Assembly: GCA_045642085.1 (NCBI GenBank)
Contig: JAZUIF010000007.1
Location: 1-41,663, forward strand
DNA length: 41,663 nucleotides
Source of the DNA: UBA1723 sp045642085
GTDB lineage: Bacteria; Bacteroidota; Bacteroidia; Bacteroidales; Paludibacteraceae
Reading direction: 5' to 3'
Shown here: piece after piece, positions 8,174-16,618 of the stretch
Numbering within the stretch: position 1 is the stretch's first letter
Layout of the letters: every line of letters starts with the position of its first letter
Made by a program: the position numbers and the translations under genes
The notes under the pieces: model-generated
What the model was told of the DNA's origin: nothing
The model's database searches: none
What the model saw: only the letters and a program-made list of their open reading frames with translations

Positions 8174-9212
8174 GACTCTATACATAAACGGACTTTTTCT
8201 AGCCCAAAAAGCCACTGGCGTACAAGTCGTATCTTATGAAATGTGTCAATCATTGCATAAGTTAGGATGGCATGTTGTATGCTTTATGCCAGATGTTGAT
8301 ATAGAAGATGGATACAATCCTAACTTTGAAGTTGTGAAGTTGGCTGGTCACACAGGTCATATCTGGGAGCAAACGACATTACGAAGACACTTAAAGAAAA
8401 TAGGCAGTCCACTACTAATAAACTTATTCGGCCTTGGAGTAGTTGGATACAAAAATCAAATTGTGACAGTTCATGATATAGCTTACAGCGTCAACAAAGA
8501 ATGGTTCAGTTTCAGCTATCGCACAGCCTATAGCATACTACTACCTATCTTGACTCGCCAATCCAAATTGGTCATGACTGTCAGCGAGTTTTCGAAAAAA
8601 GAAATAATGAAAGAATTCTCGATTCCATCGGAGAAAATATTCATTTTTTCACCAGCTCCAAAATCACGTCCGCGCACAGATGCAGAACCTGGAGTAGAAG
8701 GCAAATACGTTATCGCCGTGTCAAGCTTGGATCCACGCAAAAACTTCAAGACATTAGTGGAAGCCTACGCCAAACGACCTGATGATGGAGTAAAGTTGAT
8801 AGTAGTAGGTGGAGCAGCAAAAATTTACGGAGATACAAACATAAATAATACAGAAAAAAGAATCGAATTCCTTGGAAGAGTATCCGACGAACGTCTGGAG
8901 GCACTGTATAGAAATGCTTCTCTTTACGTCTGCACTTCTCTCTACGAAGGATTCGGTATTCCAGCTCTAGAAGCAATGCAATACGGATGTCCGGTAGCAG
9001 TGAGCGACATTGAAATATTCCATGAGGTTTTGGGAGACAACGCCATCTATTTCAATCCAACTGACACAACAGACATAGCCGACAAAATATCCATTGCCTT
9101 ATCAAAAAATTACGATGAAAACGACAAAAATGCATTAATAGAGCATTCTAGGAAATACAACATGGATTTCTCAGCTGAAAAACTATCAAAGAAATTGGAA
9201 TCAATTTTATAG
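8166..9212 (+). CDS. Glycosyltransferase family 4 (GT-B)
   Basis: This 348-residue enzyme has the two Rossmann-like domains of GT-B glycosyltransferases. The N-terminal domain has VTVHDIAY near residue 100. The C-terminal domain has the donor-binding start AVSSLDPRKNF near residue 181 and the E-x7-E motif region EGFGIPALEAMQYGCPV near residue 260. These features fit group-1/GT4 mannosyl-, glucosyl- or similar transferases. It overlaps the preceding GT2 gene by 8 bp. A 72-bp gap with its own -7 box separates it from the M23 peptidase gene, so there may be an internal promoter. Confidence 0.9.
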   Translation: MNKTLYINGLFLAQKATGVQVVSYEMCQSLHKLGWHVVCFMPDVDIEDGYNPNFEVVKLAGHTGHIWEQTTLRRHLKKIGSPLLINLFGLGVVGYKNQIVTVHDIAYSVNKEWFSFSYRTAYSILLPILTRQSKLVMTVSEFSKKEIMKEFSIPSEKIFIFSPAPKSRPRTDAEPGVEGKYVIAVSSLDPRKNFKTLVEAYAKRPDDGVKLIVVGGAAKIYGDTNINNTEKRIEFLGRVSDERLEALYRNASLYVCTSLYEGFGIPALEAMQYGCPVAVSDIEIFHEVLGDNAIYFNPTDTTDIADKISIALSKNYDENDKNALIEHSRKYNMDFSAEKLSKKLESIL

Positions 9213-9251
9213 AAAAGTGTCGAAAAGCATATTTTTTTGGAATAAAAGTGC

Positions 9252-9259
9252 TACTTTTG
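9252..9259 (+). promoter_or_regulatory. -7 promoter box before the M23 peptidase gene
   Basis: TACTTTTG is an exact TAnnTTTG match, 37 bp before the ATG at 9297. A TTTG at 9236-9239 is only 12 bp upstream, too near for a standard -33. It is probably an internal promoter of the glycan operon. Confidence 0.4.
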
Positions 9260-9296
9260 CGAGGTATAAAAATGTGGGTATTCTTTGAGAGCGAAA

Positions 9297-10643
9297 ATGA
9301 CAACTGAGAAAATCAATTTCTACAGGACAACAGAGACGATTATAGCAGCTAGCGATGCTCTATCGTCGTTGTTTCGCATTTTAAGAAGATTTTCATATCA
9401 AATTGTTATCCTCATAGCTATTCTAGCATTTTTCCAGACAATCACATCTTGTACGAACAGTACTCAGACAGATAACAACAAAACCGCCAATGACTCATTA
9501 GTTGCGGATACTGTTAAATGTCCAGAGCGAATCCATCAAACTATTTATGGTATTGATATAGATTCTTTGGATTATGAGAAACTTACTATTAAGCGTGGGG
9601 AAAATTTGTCAGACATCTTGATGCGATTTAATGTCGATCGCAAACGTATAGCAAAATGTGAAACAGCAATAAGCCAAGTGTTTGACATAAGAAAACTTAG
9701 AGCAGGCAACAGTTATCGTGTTGTCACAGAGCAAGATTCTCTTCACACTCTACGTCATTTCATATACGACATCAGTCCAGTCGAGTACTTTATTTTGTCG
9801 TTGAACGGTGATGAGATCACTTCAGAGAAGAACCAACACAAAGTAATTGAAAGGGAAAGAGTTGCAGAAGGAGTCATCGAGACATCACTTTGGAACGCAG
9901 TAGTCGGACAAGGTCTGCAATGGGAATTGGCAATGAAATTATCAGACATTTACGCATGGAACATTGACTTTTTTGGATTACAAAAAGGAGACATGTTCAA
10001 GGCGAAATATACAGAGAGATGGGTCGACACTACATTCGTAGGCATAGACTCCATCAGATGTGCAATGTTCTATCACGACAACCGTGAATATCATGCCATA
10101 CCGTTTGATATTGATGGCAAAACGGATTATTTTGACAACGAAGGCAACAGTCTGCGTAAGGCATTCCTTAAAGCACCGTTGAAATATTCGCGTATCAGTT
10201 CAAAGTTTACACATTCACGTTTCCATCCAGTGTTGAAGATTCGTCGTCCTCATCACGGAGTAGACTATGCCGCGCCCAAAGGGACTCCGGTAATGAGTAT
10301 CGGTGACGGTAAAGTCGTGGCAAAAGGTTGGGATAAAAAAGGTGGTGGCAATTACATCAGAATCCAACACAACTCAATGTACAGCACCGTCTACATGCAT
10401 CTAAATGGTTTTGCCAAGGGCATTTCACAAGGCAGCAGTGTAAGACAAGGTGATCTAATCGGTTACGTTGGAAGCACAGGTACATCAACTGGTCCTCATC
10501 TTGACTTCAGAGTGTACAAAAATGGGACTCCAGTAGATCCGCTTAAGTTAGAAAGTCCATCAGTAGAGCCAGTCCCTGCTGACAGTATGGCAAAATTCAA
10601 TGCCAAGAAGGAATTATTGTTAAGAGAATTAAGAATTGATTAA
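9297..10643 (+). CDS. M23-family peptidase with OapA/LysM-like region, membrane-anchored or lipoprotein
   Basis: I use the ATG at 9297 (448 residues); an in-frame TTG at 9285 would add four. A hydrophobic segment (about 35-47) ends in ITSC, so the protein is either anchored by this helix or lipidated at Cys52. A LysM/OapA-like region follows (about 95-145). A C-terminal M23 (LytM) domain lies at about 300-418. The Zn ligands H319 and D323 (HHGVD) and the catalytic-site H368 (YMHL) are present. The usual H-x-H motif reads GPHLDF (H401, D403), so the third Zn ligand is Asp instead of His. It may be active with altered metal binding, or be a regulatory homologue. It lies between glycosyltransferase and ligase genes, which suggests that it opens peptidoglycan for export or attachment of the glycan. 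Confidence 0.85.
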   Translation: MTTEKINFYRTTETIIAASDALSSLFRILRRFSYQIVILIAILAFFQTITSCTNSTQTDNNKTANDSLVADTVKCPERIHQTIYGIDIDSLDYEKLTIKRGENLSDILMRFNVDRKRIAKCETAISQVFDIRKLRAGNSYRVVTEQDSLHTLRHFIYDISPVEYFILSLNGDEITSEKNQHKVIERERVAEGVIETSLWNAVVGQGLQWELAMKLSDIYAWNIDFFGLQKGDMFKAKYTERWVDTTFVGIDSIRCAMFYHDNREYHAIPFDIDGKTDYFDNEGNSLRKAFLKAPLKYSRISSKFTHSRFHPVLKIRRPHHGVDYAAPKGTPVMSIGDGKVVAKGWDKKGGGNYIRIQHNSMYSTVYMHLNGFAKGISQGSSVRQGDLIGYVGSTGTSTGPHLDFRVYKNGTPVDPLKLESPSVEPVPADSMAKFNAKKELLLRELRID

Positions 10644-10649
10644 AAAGAA

Positions 10650-12497
10650 ATGGCTATTAGCATTGACATATTGAAAGACGATTCTAGATATGGGAAGTTT
10701 GATCAAGTGCTAGATCTACTCTTCTGTATCTCATCGGTTATTTTTGCTTTTGCAATACCATTTCAATTCTTATTTACGCCATGGATTGCCCAATGGTTTT
10801 TTGCAGTCTTAATATTTAAACTTTATTATGTACTAAGAGGCAAAGAGAAAATTATCTCTATTGATATTAAAAATTCAATTGCCATACTATCTTTAGGGTT
10901 ATTTGGATTACTGGCTTTAGCTAGTACAAAATGGAGTCTGCAGCCTGACCATACGCATAATATGGTAATCGCTTGGCTATCATCGCTATTCATTGTCCCT
11001 AATATATATATCTTTTCATGCAAAAGATTACCTATAACGTTGATGTTCAAATCTTACGTTTTAGGATGTACTTCATTGGTATTATTTTTGCTTATTGATC
11101 TGACAGAAACCGCACTGAATGGCGACATATTCTACTTTATAGAGCCACGAAATGCGATCATGTTGCATATAGCATCTGTGTCATACCATCACATATACCT
11201 AGGATTTATTGTAGCCATCTCTATTTTCATAGCTATACGTTTCTTTTTTGATAAAGAGACAAAAATATTTGAGAAGATATATTACATCGTACACACTATA
11301 ATGTCATTGGCATTGCTTACTATTGACAATTCCAGACTTATTTTCATCGTACTATTTATATCTATTTTGCTTTTCTCATTAAAAAAGATAAACAAAAATT
11401 GGAAAGTAATATTACCAATAGGAATACTATTCCTTCTAATAATCATTGCATTTTGTATACTACCTACTCGAACAAGTGAGACAATATACAGCATAGTTTC
11501 AAACGGCAATGCAAATGATCCACGTTTTGAAATTTGGAAATCACTACTGCCAGGAATAAAAGACGTGCCATTCCTAGGATACGGATATCAAGCAACAGAC
11601 AGCGTTTACTCAAAACTGTATGAGGAGGCACATTGTTGGTTTGCTCAACAATACCACTACATTTCACACAGCCAATTCATAGAATCATATTATAATCTTG
11701 GAGTTATCGGATTGATACTCTCTGTATCTATTTTGATAGGATTTTGGAAATTTATCAAGTTAGACCGAACAATAATAAGTTCCGGAACGTTTATATTGCT
11801 AGTGGTTTCCATGACATTCGATGTGCCATTCTTCCACTGTTTTGTAATTCCACTACTTATATCTTGGTTAGCTTTTTGTTATTCAGGGAAAAAAGACTTT
11901 TCACCCAAAGTCTCTCCTATTCTATTCATGGTGATTTTACCAATAGTTGTAGCACTGTCAGTATTTATATTTATCAATAGCAATAAAGCCATAAAAAAAT
12001 ACTCTGAAGTCCATGAGATTGAGATGGCAGATTATAGTCATAGACAATATACAAAAAAAGCTATTAAAAAATTCAAAATCAAAGAAGACAACATATCAAT
12101 GGTTCTTTCAGATGTGAATAGTGAAATCATATTAGAGAATAAAGACCAATTAATAGATACCAGACATATCGCGTTAATCAAAAATCATGACACTTTGACA
12201 TGTAACTTTGATTATTGGATATCAGATAATTATAACGGATCTGAAATAGTATTATTAGTGAACAACTATGATGGCGCTTTAAAATTCGATCTTAGTAAAA
12301 AAGGTCAATGGATATCAGAAAGTTTGACTATTCCACCTTCATTAAGTTATATTTCAACTAATACAGAAGGTCATAAATCAGTAGTTTATGATAACAAAAA
12401 ACGAGCTATTACTATAAATGCCGCATATTCCCGAGATAACACAGTAAAAGGCTATGCTATCTTACGCAATCTTAAAATAGAAAAGAAGCAACATTAA
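10650..12497 (+). CDS. O-antigen ligase / Wzy-like membrane protein with extracytoplasmic C-terminal domain
   Basis: This 615-residue protein has about eleven or twelve hydrophobic segments between residues 18 and 440. The O-antigen ligase/Wzy_C signature is seen in the large periplasmic loop: FLGYGYQATDSVY followed by HSQFIESYYNLGVIG near residues 305-355, with the conserved His and Glu. Such proteins polymerise or ligate lipid-linked glycans at the periplasmic face. After the last helix there is a polar tail of about 175 residues with beta-rich character, which ligases usually lack. Polymerase and ligase cannot be told apart by sequence alone. It starts 6 bp after the M23 stop and is followed 14 bp later by a GT4 gene, so it is in the same operon. 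Confidence 0.85.
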   Translation: MAISIDILKDDSRYGKFDQVLDLLFCISSVIFAFAIPFQFLFTPWIAQWFFAVLIFKLYYVLRGKEKIISIDIKNSIAILSLGLFGLLALASTKWSLQPDHTHNMVIAWLSSLFIVPNIYIFSCKRLPITLMFKSYVLGCTSLVLFLLIDLTETALNGDIFYFIEPRNAIMLHIASVSYHHIYLGFIVAISIFIAIRFFFDKETKIFEKIYYIVHTIMSLALLTIDNSRLIFIVLFISILLFSLKKINKNWKVILPIGILFLLIIIAFCILPTRTSETIYSIVSNGNANDPRFEIWKSLLPGIKDVPFLGYGYQATDSVYSKLYEEAHCWFAQQYHYISHSQFIESYYNLGVIGLILSVSILIGFWKFIKLDRTIISSGTFILLVVSMTFDVPFFHCFVIPLLISWLAFCYSGKKDFSPKVSPILFMVILPIVVALSVFIFINSNKAIKKYSEVHEIEMADYSHRQYTKKAIKKFKIKEDNISMVLSDVNSEIILENKDQLIDTRHIALIKNHDTLTCNFDYWISDNYNGSEIVLLVNNYDGALKFDLSKKGQWISESLTIPPSLSYISTNTEGHKSVVYDNKKRAITINAAYSRDNTVKGYAILRNLKIEKKQH

Positions 12498-12511
12498 TAA
12501 ACGTCCTTAGC

Positions 12512-13600
12512 ATGAAAAGAAAGGAAATACTTATAGATTTATATGACTTACAGGAACATTCAGGTTTTGGAGAAATAGAAAGAACATACGCTGACTTATT
12601 CTCAAAAATCGATATACCCGACATGCACTTTAATTTTCTTGTTAAGAAAAAAAAGTATCTTGGGGTTTATGGGCATAAAGTAGGATATCTTTTGCATTTT
12701 GGAATCTATAAGAAATTTCCATCTCTAATACTTCGTCATTTCGACCTTTGGCATTCCGTACATCAGTTATATCGTGAATGCCCACGCAACAAGTCGACAA
12801 AGAGAATTCTTACAATCCACGACCTTAACTTCTTATACGAGAAGAATGAGCATAAAGCACAAACATATCTTGATGCTCTATGTGATAAGATTGACAACGC
12901 TCATCAATTGGTCGCAATCTCTAATTTTGCTAAAAAAGAGGTGCTCAACAATTGCAAAATAAAAGAGGATAAGCCATTCGATGTCATACTCAATGGTGTA
13001 CGCGATACAAGCAATGACGAAAGAATAAAACCATCTTTCATCAAACCTGATAGAAAATTCTTATGTGCTGTCGGTGCTGTAAGAGAGAAGAAAAATATTC
13101 ATGTTCTTTTGGACATGATGAAACATCTTCCAGAATATGAACTATATGTTTGTGGAAGTGTGATTGGAGACTATCCTACTATGTTGAAGGAAAGAATCAA
13201 AAAAGAGAATATAAGCAATATAACAATCACTGGAGAGATTAAAGACGAAGAGAAGAATTGGCTTTATGCCAATATGGAAGCTTTGATGTTCCCAAGTCGA
13301 CTTGAAGGATTCGGTCTACCTATCATTGAGGCTATGCATTTCAAGAAAGCAGTCTTTTCATCGCCTTATTCATCACTTCCTGAGATCTGCTCAACACATG
13401 CTTATGTTTGGGAGAATCTTGAACCAGAATATATGGCAACGTTAGTCCGCGAGAAAATTACCGAATTTTACGCTGATTCAAGCCGTGCAGAGGCAGAAAA
13501 AGAATATGCCAACACATACTCCTACGAACGTCATATAAAGGCTTATATCGCACTTTATAGAAGAATGTTAGGATTGCCGGAAATTGAAATCAACTTATAA
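12512..13600 (+). CDS. Glycosyltransferase family 4 (GT-B)
   Basis: This 362-residue GT-B enzyme has LTIHDLNFLYEK near residue 105 in the N-terminal domain. In the C-terminal domain it has CAVGAVREKKNIHVL near 187 and the donor-site motif PSRLEGFGLPIIEAMHFKK near 265. It resembles the GT4 enzyme encoded at 8166 in layout but is clearly a separate paralogue. It is the last gene of the plus-strand glycan operon and is followed after 3 bp by a terminator. Donor and acceptor are not predictable. Confidence 0.9.
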   Translation: MKRKEILIDLYDLQEHSGFGEIERTYADLFSKIDIPDMHFNFLVKKKKYLGVYGHKVGYLLHFGIYKKFPSLILRHFDLWHSVHQLYRECPRNKSTKRILTIHDLNFLYEKNEHKAQTYLDALCDKIDNAHQLVAISNFAKKEVLNNCKIKEDKPFDVILNGVRDTSNDERIKPSFIKPDRKFLCAVGAVREKKNIHVLLDMMKHLPEYELYVCGSVIGDYPTMLKERIKKENISNITITGEIKDEEKNWLYANMEALMFPSRLEGFGLPIIEAMHFKKAVFSSPYSSLPEICSTHAYVWENLEPEYMATLVREKITEFYADSSRAEAEKEYANTYSYERHIKAYIALYRRMLGLPEIEINL

Positions 13601-13603
13601 TAC

Positions 13604-13629
13604 AAAAGGCAGGTGAGTACCTGCCTTTT
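13604..13629 (+). terminator. Bidirectional terminator between convergent operons
   Basis: A perfect 11-bp stem AAAAGGCAGGT / ACCTGCCTTTT with a GAGT loop. Runs of A and T on both sides let it work for the glycan operon (plus) and for the TPR protein gene (minus), whose stop is at 13644. Confidence 0.88.
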
Positions 13630-13643
13630 ATTATTTAATTATA

Positions 13644-15329
13644 TCATCTCTTTCGCTTCTGAATAAGAGCCAGCTCATTAAGTGCAAACTCTTTAGAATC
13701 TTCCACTTCAAGAAGTTTCTTTAAAATCGATTCTGCTTTAGCATACTCTCCCATTTCAATCAACACATACGAACGACGTCGCTGCAAGAAATGATAATGA
13801 GCAATCATTCTTTCATTGCCTTCAAACTGATCCCTCTTCTCCTCAAATTGCTGGATCACATCGTTGAGTAGCGACAATGAACGGAAATCTCCACGATTGA
13901 CAAGACAGTTGATATACTCCTCATGATCAACTACCCTATCCAAACCTCTACGAGAGACATCTATATAAAAATAAGCTAACTCTGGATTGTTAAGATCAAG
14001 ATAGCAATAACCAATCAAGAAAGCGACATGGAAAAACAGCCAACTCTCGTTATCCCCTTTATCCATATGACGTGATTGTTCCATCATCTCATACGCATGT
14101 TTGAAATATGATAGAGCGTCCAGAGATCGTTTAGCATCAAGATACTTGTTTGCCCAATAAAGCTCATAGCCTATCACACTACTTTCACTGAAGAAGATTG
14201 CACGTTGAGCATCAGATAATTCATCTTCTTTACCAGACATCACCTTATCTTCAGCATCTGCCTGCATAAACACGAATTCATCGATCTTTTCTTTACTTGT
14301 ACGAGTATCAACACCAAGCAAAAGAGTATGTGCCTGCATATCCGACTCAATGGAATGCTTAGCAGTTTCTCCTTGCGGAGGTAGCACAGAAGAGGCTCTT
14401 ACAAGCACAACATCCTTTGTCTCTGATTCAACTCTAAGATGAATAGTAAGGACATTACCATAAGAATTGTCATCTTCATCGCTTTTTAGGTAAACAAGAA
14501 TAGTGGCAACCATACGGGACACACCCACTTTGCCATCCTCTGTATAATCGACTACAGGTGATAAAATGAATTTTTTCTTGATCTCATTCGGATCCTCAAT
14601 CCTTTTCACATCATCACCGATAATCTCGAGCATAGCTACTGAATCAATATAAATGTCGTATATCTCCTTCAAATACGACTCGAGAGTCACATAAGGTTCT
14701 ACCGTACTTCTTCCACGTTTAAAAGGGTTCTGTGTATCATGAGACAACTCTTTTTCTCTTAGCAACTGTGTCTTTCTATAGTCGCAAAGCTTTGAATATT
14801 CATCGTCATTTTCCTCCACAGTCTCGACCTCGTTCATCTGAGCCTTTAATTTGTCGACACCATTTCGACTTGCACGGAAAATCTCCGCAAAGATAGATTG
14901 AAGAAAATCCTTATAATCAGTCAGTAGAGATGGAAGAGGCACAGTTGAAATGATATCCATATGTACACTATCTTCCGACATTCCAGCAACAAATTTCACT
15001 GGATGAAGGAAGCTATTCAAATTGTTGCATGTCTCAGCATAAACACGTCCATAATCCAAGCTGTCGGTAGCAATACCTGGAAAAATGATGTGCAAAAAAC
15101 GTGATTTATTATATACATAGGTCACAAAATGACCTCCTTGATATTCATATTCAAAAGTGGATCCATCCTTATCCTTCATTTTTGAGACTTTATACTCAAT
15201 GGGAAAAGAATTTAAAGCATCCGCAAATATTTGAACTGGATTTGTTTGTTCCTGTTCATTAGAAATCTCTTTTGTATTGTTACTAGAATCGTTGGAAAAT
15301 ATACTCTTTACTTTGTCGAAGATACTCAT
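13644..15329 (-). CDS. Cytoplasmic protein with YbjN-like N-terminal part and TPR C-terminal part
   Basis: I chose the ATG at 15329 (MSIFDKVKSIF, 561 residues). The open frame reaches 15392, but that extension would run through the terminator of the preceding gene. No signal peptide is seen. Residues of about 30-165 (FEYEYQGGHF, SRFLHIIFPG, NNLNSFLHPVKF) look like a YbjN or type III-chaperone-like alpha/beta fold, an inference from pattern only. The C-terminal third (about 410-555) has helical pairs typical of tetratricopeptide repeats. The middle is acidic and unrecognised. It is probably a conserved Bacteroidales protein of unknown function that binds partner proteins. It is transcribed alone between two terminators. 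Confidence 0.75.
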   Translation of the reverse strand: MSIFDKVKSIFSNDSSNNTKEISNEQEQTNPVQIFADALNSFPIEYKVSKMKDKDGSTFEYEYQGGHFVTYVYNKSRFLHIIFPGIATDSLDYGRVYAETCNNLNSFLHPVKFVAGMSEDSVHMDIISTVPLPSLLTDYKDFLQSIFAEIFRASRNGVDKLKAQMNEVETVEENDDEYSKLCDYRKTQLLREKELSHDTQNPFKRGRSTVEPYVTLESYLKEIYDIYIDSVAMLEIIGDDVKRIEDPNEIKKKFILSPVVDYTEDGKVGVSRMVATILVYLKSDEDDNSYGNVLTIHLRVESETKDVVLVRASSVLPPQGETAKHSIESDMQAHTLLLGVDTRTSKEKIDEFVFMQADAEDKVMSGKEDELSDAQRAIFFSESSVIGYELYWANKYLDAKRSLDALSYFKHAYEMMEQSRHMDKGDNESWLFFHVAFLIGYCYLDLNNPELAYFYIDVSRRGLDRVVDHEEYINCLVNRGDFRSLSLLNDVIQQFEEKRDQFEGNERMIAHYHFLQRRRSYVLIEMGEYAKAESILKKLLEVEDSKEFALNELALIQKRKR

Positions 15330-15355
15330 AAATACTTGGGTTGGATTAAAATATA

Positions 15356-15383
15356 AAAAGTCGGCACCACAATGAGTGCCGAC
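15356..15383 (-). terminator. Rho-independent terminator after the SRPBCC gene
   Basis: On the minus strand GTCGGCAC and GTGCCGAC form an 8-bp stem (15376-15383 with 15360-15367) followed by TTTTT, 19 bp after the SRPBCC stop. Its position inside the 5' extension of the next open frame helps fix that gene's start at 15329. Confidence 0.85.
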
Positions 15384-15401
15384 ATATTTCAATTCTTGAT
15401 T

Positions 15402-15821
15402 TTACTTGATTTGATCGTAAGGCAAGCTTGCAATTGCAGTTGCTACTTTATCAATACCTTGTTCCAACATTCCTCCCACCATACTCTTAAGCATAAAGTT
15501 CAAATCTACTTTAAGAGTTAATCTAATAGCAGACTGAGTTGGAGAAACTTCCTTGATCTGAGCCCACATCTTGAATGCCATCGGTGAATCCACAGATTCA
15601 TACACAATTGTACTATTTGGTTCACGTGATGCAATTTTTACAGATGCAGATCCAAATGGAGAAACTGTGAAAGAACAAGTATCAGTAGTTGTCTTTAGAT
15701 CCTGCACTTTGCTCTCAATTCTACTTTTAATGCGCTGGATATTATTCATATCGCTCAACACACTAAACACCTGAGCTGCAGAACCATTTGCTGCCTTTAC
15801 TCCACTAACGTATGACTCCAT
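15402..15821 (-). CDS. SRPBCC-fold protein
   Basis: This 139-residue protein matches the START/Bet v1-like SRPBCC fold: the N-terminal helix SAAQVFSVLSDMNN, the strand pattern FTVSPFGSASVKI and VYESVDSPMAFKM, and a long C-terminal helix with MLEQGIDKVATAIA. Such proteins bind small hydrophobic ligands in a deep cavity; no ligand can be named. It has no signal peptide. It starts 6 bp after pyrE and ends at a terminator, so it forms a two-gene operon with pyrE, an arrangement I believe also occurs in related genomes. Confidence 0.75.
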   Translation of the reverse strand: MESYVSGVKAANGSAAQVFSVLSDMNNIQRIKSRIESKVQDLKTTTDTCSFTVSPFGSASVKIASREPNSTIVYESVDSPMAFKMWAQIKEVSPTQSAIRLTLKVDLNFMLKSMVGGMLEQGIDKVATAIASLPYDQIK

Positions 15822-15827
15822 ATTCTA

Positions 15828-16460
15828 TTAGATCTTCCAGTTAGCTGGATCTTTTCTCCACTCCTGTAATGTAGCACGGTCAGACTCTGTGATGTAGTCA
15901 GTCTCAACCAAGTGAGACAATACAGCCTCGTAGTTAGACAATGTAGTAAGCTGTACACCAGCCTCAGCAAATTTCTGCTCAGCTAGAGGGAATCCATATG
16001 TGAAGATTGCAACCATACCTACAACCTCGCAGCCATCTTTACGTAGAGCCTCAACAGCCTTCAATGAGCTACCACCAGTTGAGATCAAATCCTCTACTAC
16101 AACAACCTTCTGACCTGGCTTGATATCACCCTCGATAAGGTTCTCCAAACCGTGATCCTTCGGAGCCGAACGTACATATACAAATGGCAAACCAAGCTCA
16201 TCAGCTACCATTGCACCCTGAGCGATTGCACCTGTAGCAACACCTGCTACTACATCTACATCGTCGTATGTCTCACGAATGATTCTTGCGATCTCAATCT
16301 TGATTAGAGTGCGGACATCAGGATAAGACAAAGTCTTTCTGTTGTCGCAATATATTGGGGATTTCCAACCGCTTGCCCAAGTGAATGGGTTTGATGGTTG
16401 TACCTTGATTGCTTTTACCTTCAAAAGCTTTTCAGCTACCAAATTTTCAACGCTCTTCAT
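15828..16460 (-). CDS. pyrE: Orotate phosphoribosyltransferase
   Basis: This 210-residue enzyme converts orotate and PRPP to OMP in de novo pyrimidine synthesis. The PRPP-binding signature VVVVEDLISTGGSS is intact near residue 118. The family stretch PFTWASGWKSPIYCDNRKT lies near residue 25, and the KDHG of the catalytic loop is present. I chose the ATG at 16460 (MKSVENLV). A GTG at 16469 would add three residues and is less likely. A -7 promoter box lies 28 bp upstream, and the SRPBCC gene follows after 6 bp. Confidence 0.96.
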   Translation of the reverse strand: MKSVENLVAEKLLKVKAIKVQPSNPFTWASGWKSPIYCDNRKTLSYPDVRTLIKIEIARIIRETYDDVDVVAGVATGAIAQGAMVADELGLPFVYVRSAPKDHGLENLIEGDIKPGQKVVVVEDLISTGGSSLKAVEALRKDGCEVVGMVAIFTYGFPLAEQKFAEAGVQLTTLSNYEAVLSHLVETDYITESDRATLQEWRKDPANWKI

Positions 16461-16488
16461 AATTCTCACTATTTTACAATTTATGATA

Positions 16489-16496
16489 CAAAGGTA
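16489..16496 (-). promoter_or_regulatory. -7 promoter box of pyrE
   Basis: The minus strand reads TACCTTTG, an exact TAnnTTTG match, 28 bp before the pyrE ATG. No clear -33 element. It lies between the aroA terminator and pyrE, where a promoter is needed. Confidence 0.5.
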
Positions 16497-16570
16497 GTAA
16501 ATGCTTTTTGTTATAATGAAATATCACACTCTATTTTTTTATTGCTATGCAACACAAAATGATGCAAAAT

Positions 16571-16597
16571 AAAAAAAGACGCCGCAAGCGACGTCTT
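16571..16597 (-). terminator. Rho-independent terminator after aroA
   Basis: The minus-strand RNA AAGACGUCGC pairs with GCGGCGUCUU (one G-U pair) and is followed by seven T, 21 bp after the aroA stop. On the plus strand the G-U pair becomes a mismatch, so the hairpin is built for minus-strand transcripts. It closes the dut-to-aroA operon. Confidence 0.88.
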
Positions 16598-16618
16598 AAA
16601 TTATAGAGATTTAAGAAA

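Noticed and set aside
15330..15392. N-terminal extension of the YbjN/TPR protein
   Set aside because: The extension would include the hairpin terminator of the SRPBCC gene; the ATG at 15329 gives a sensible start.
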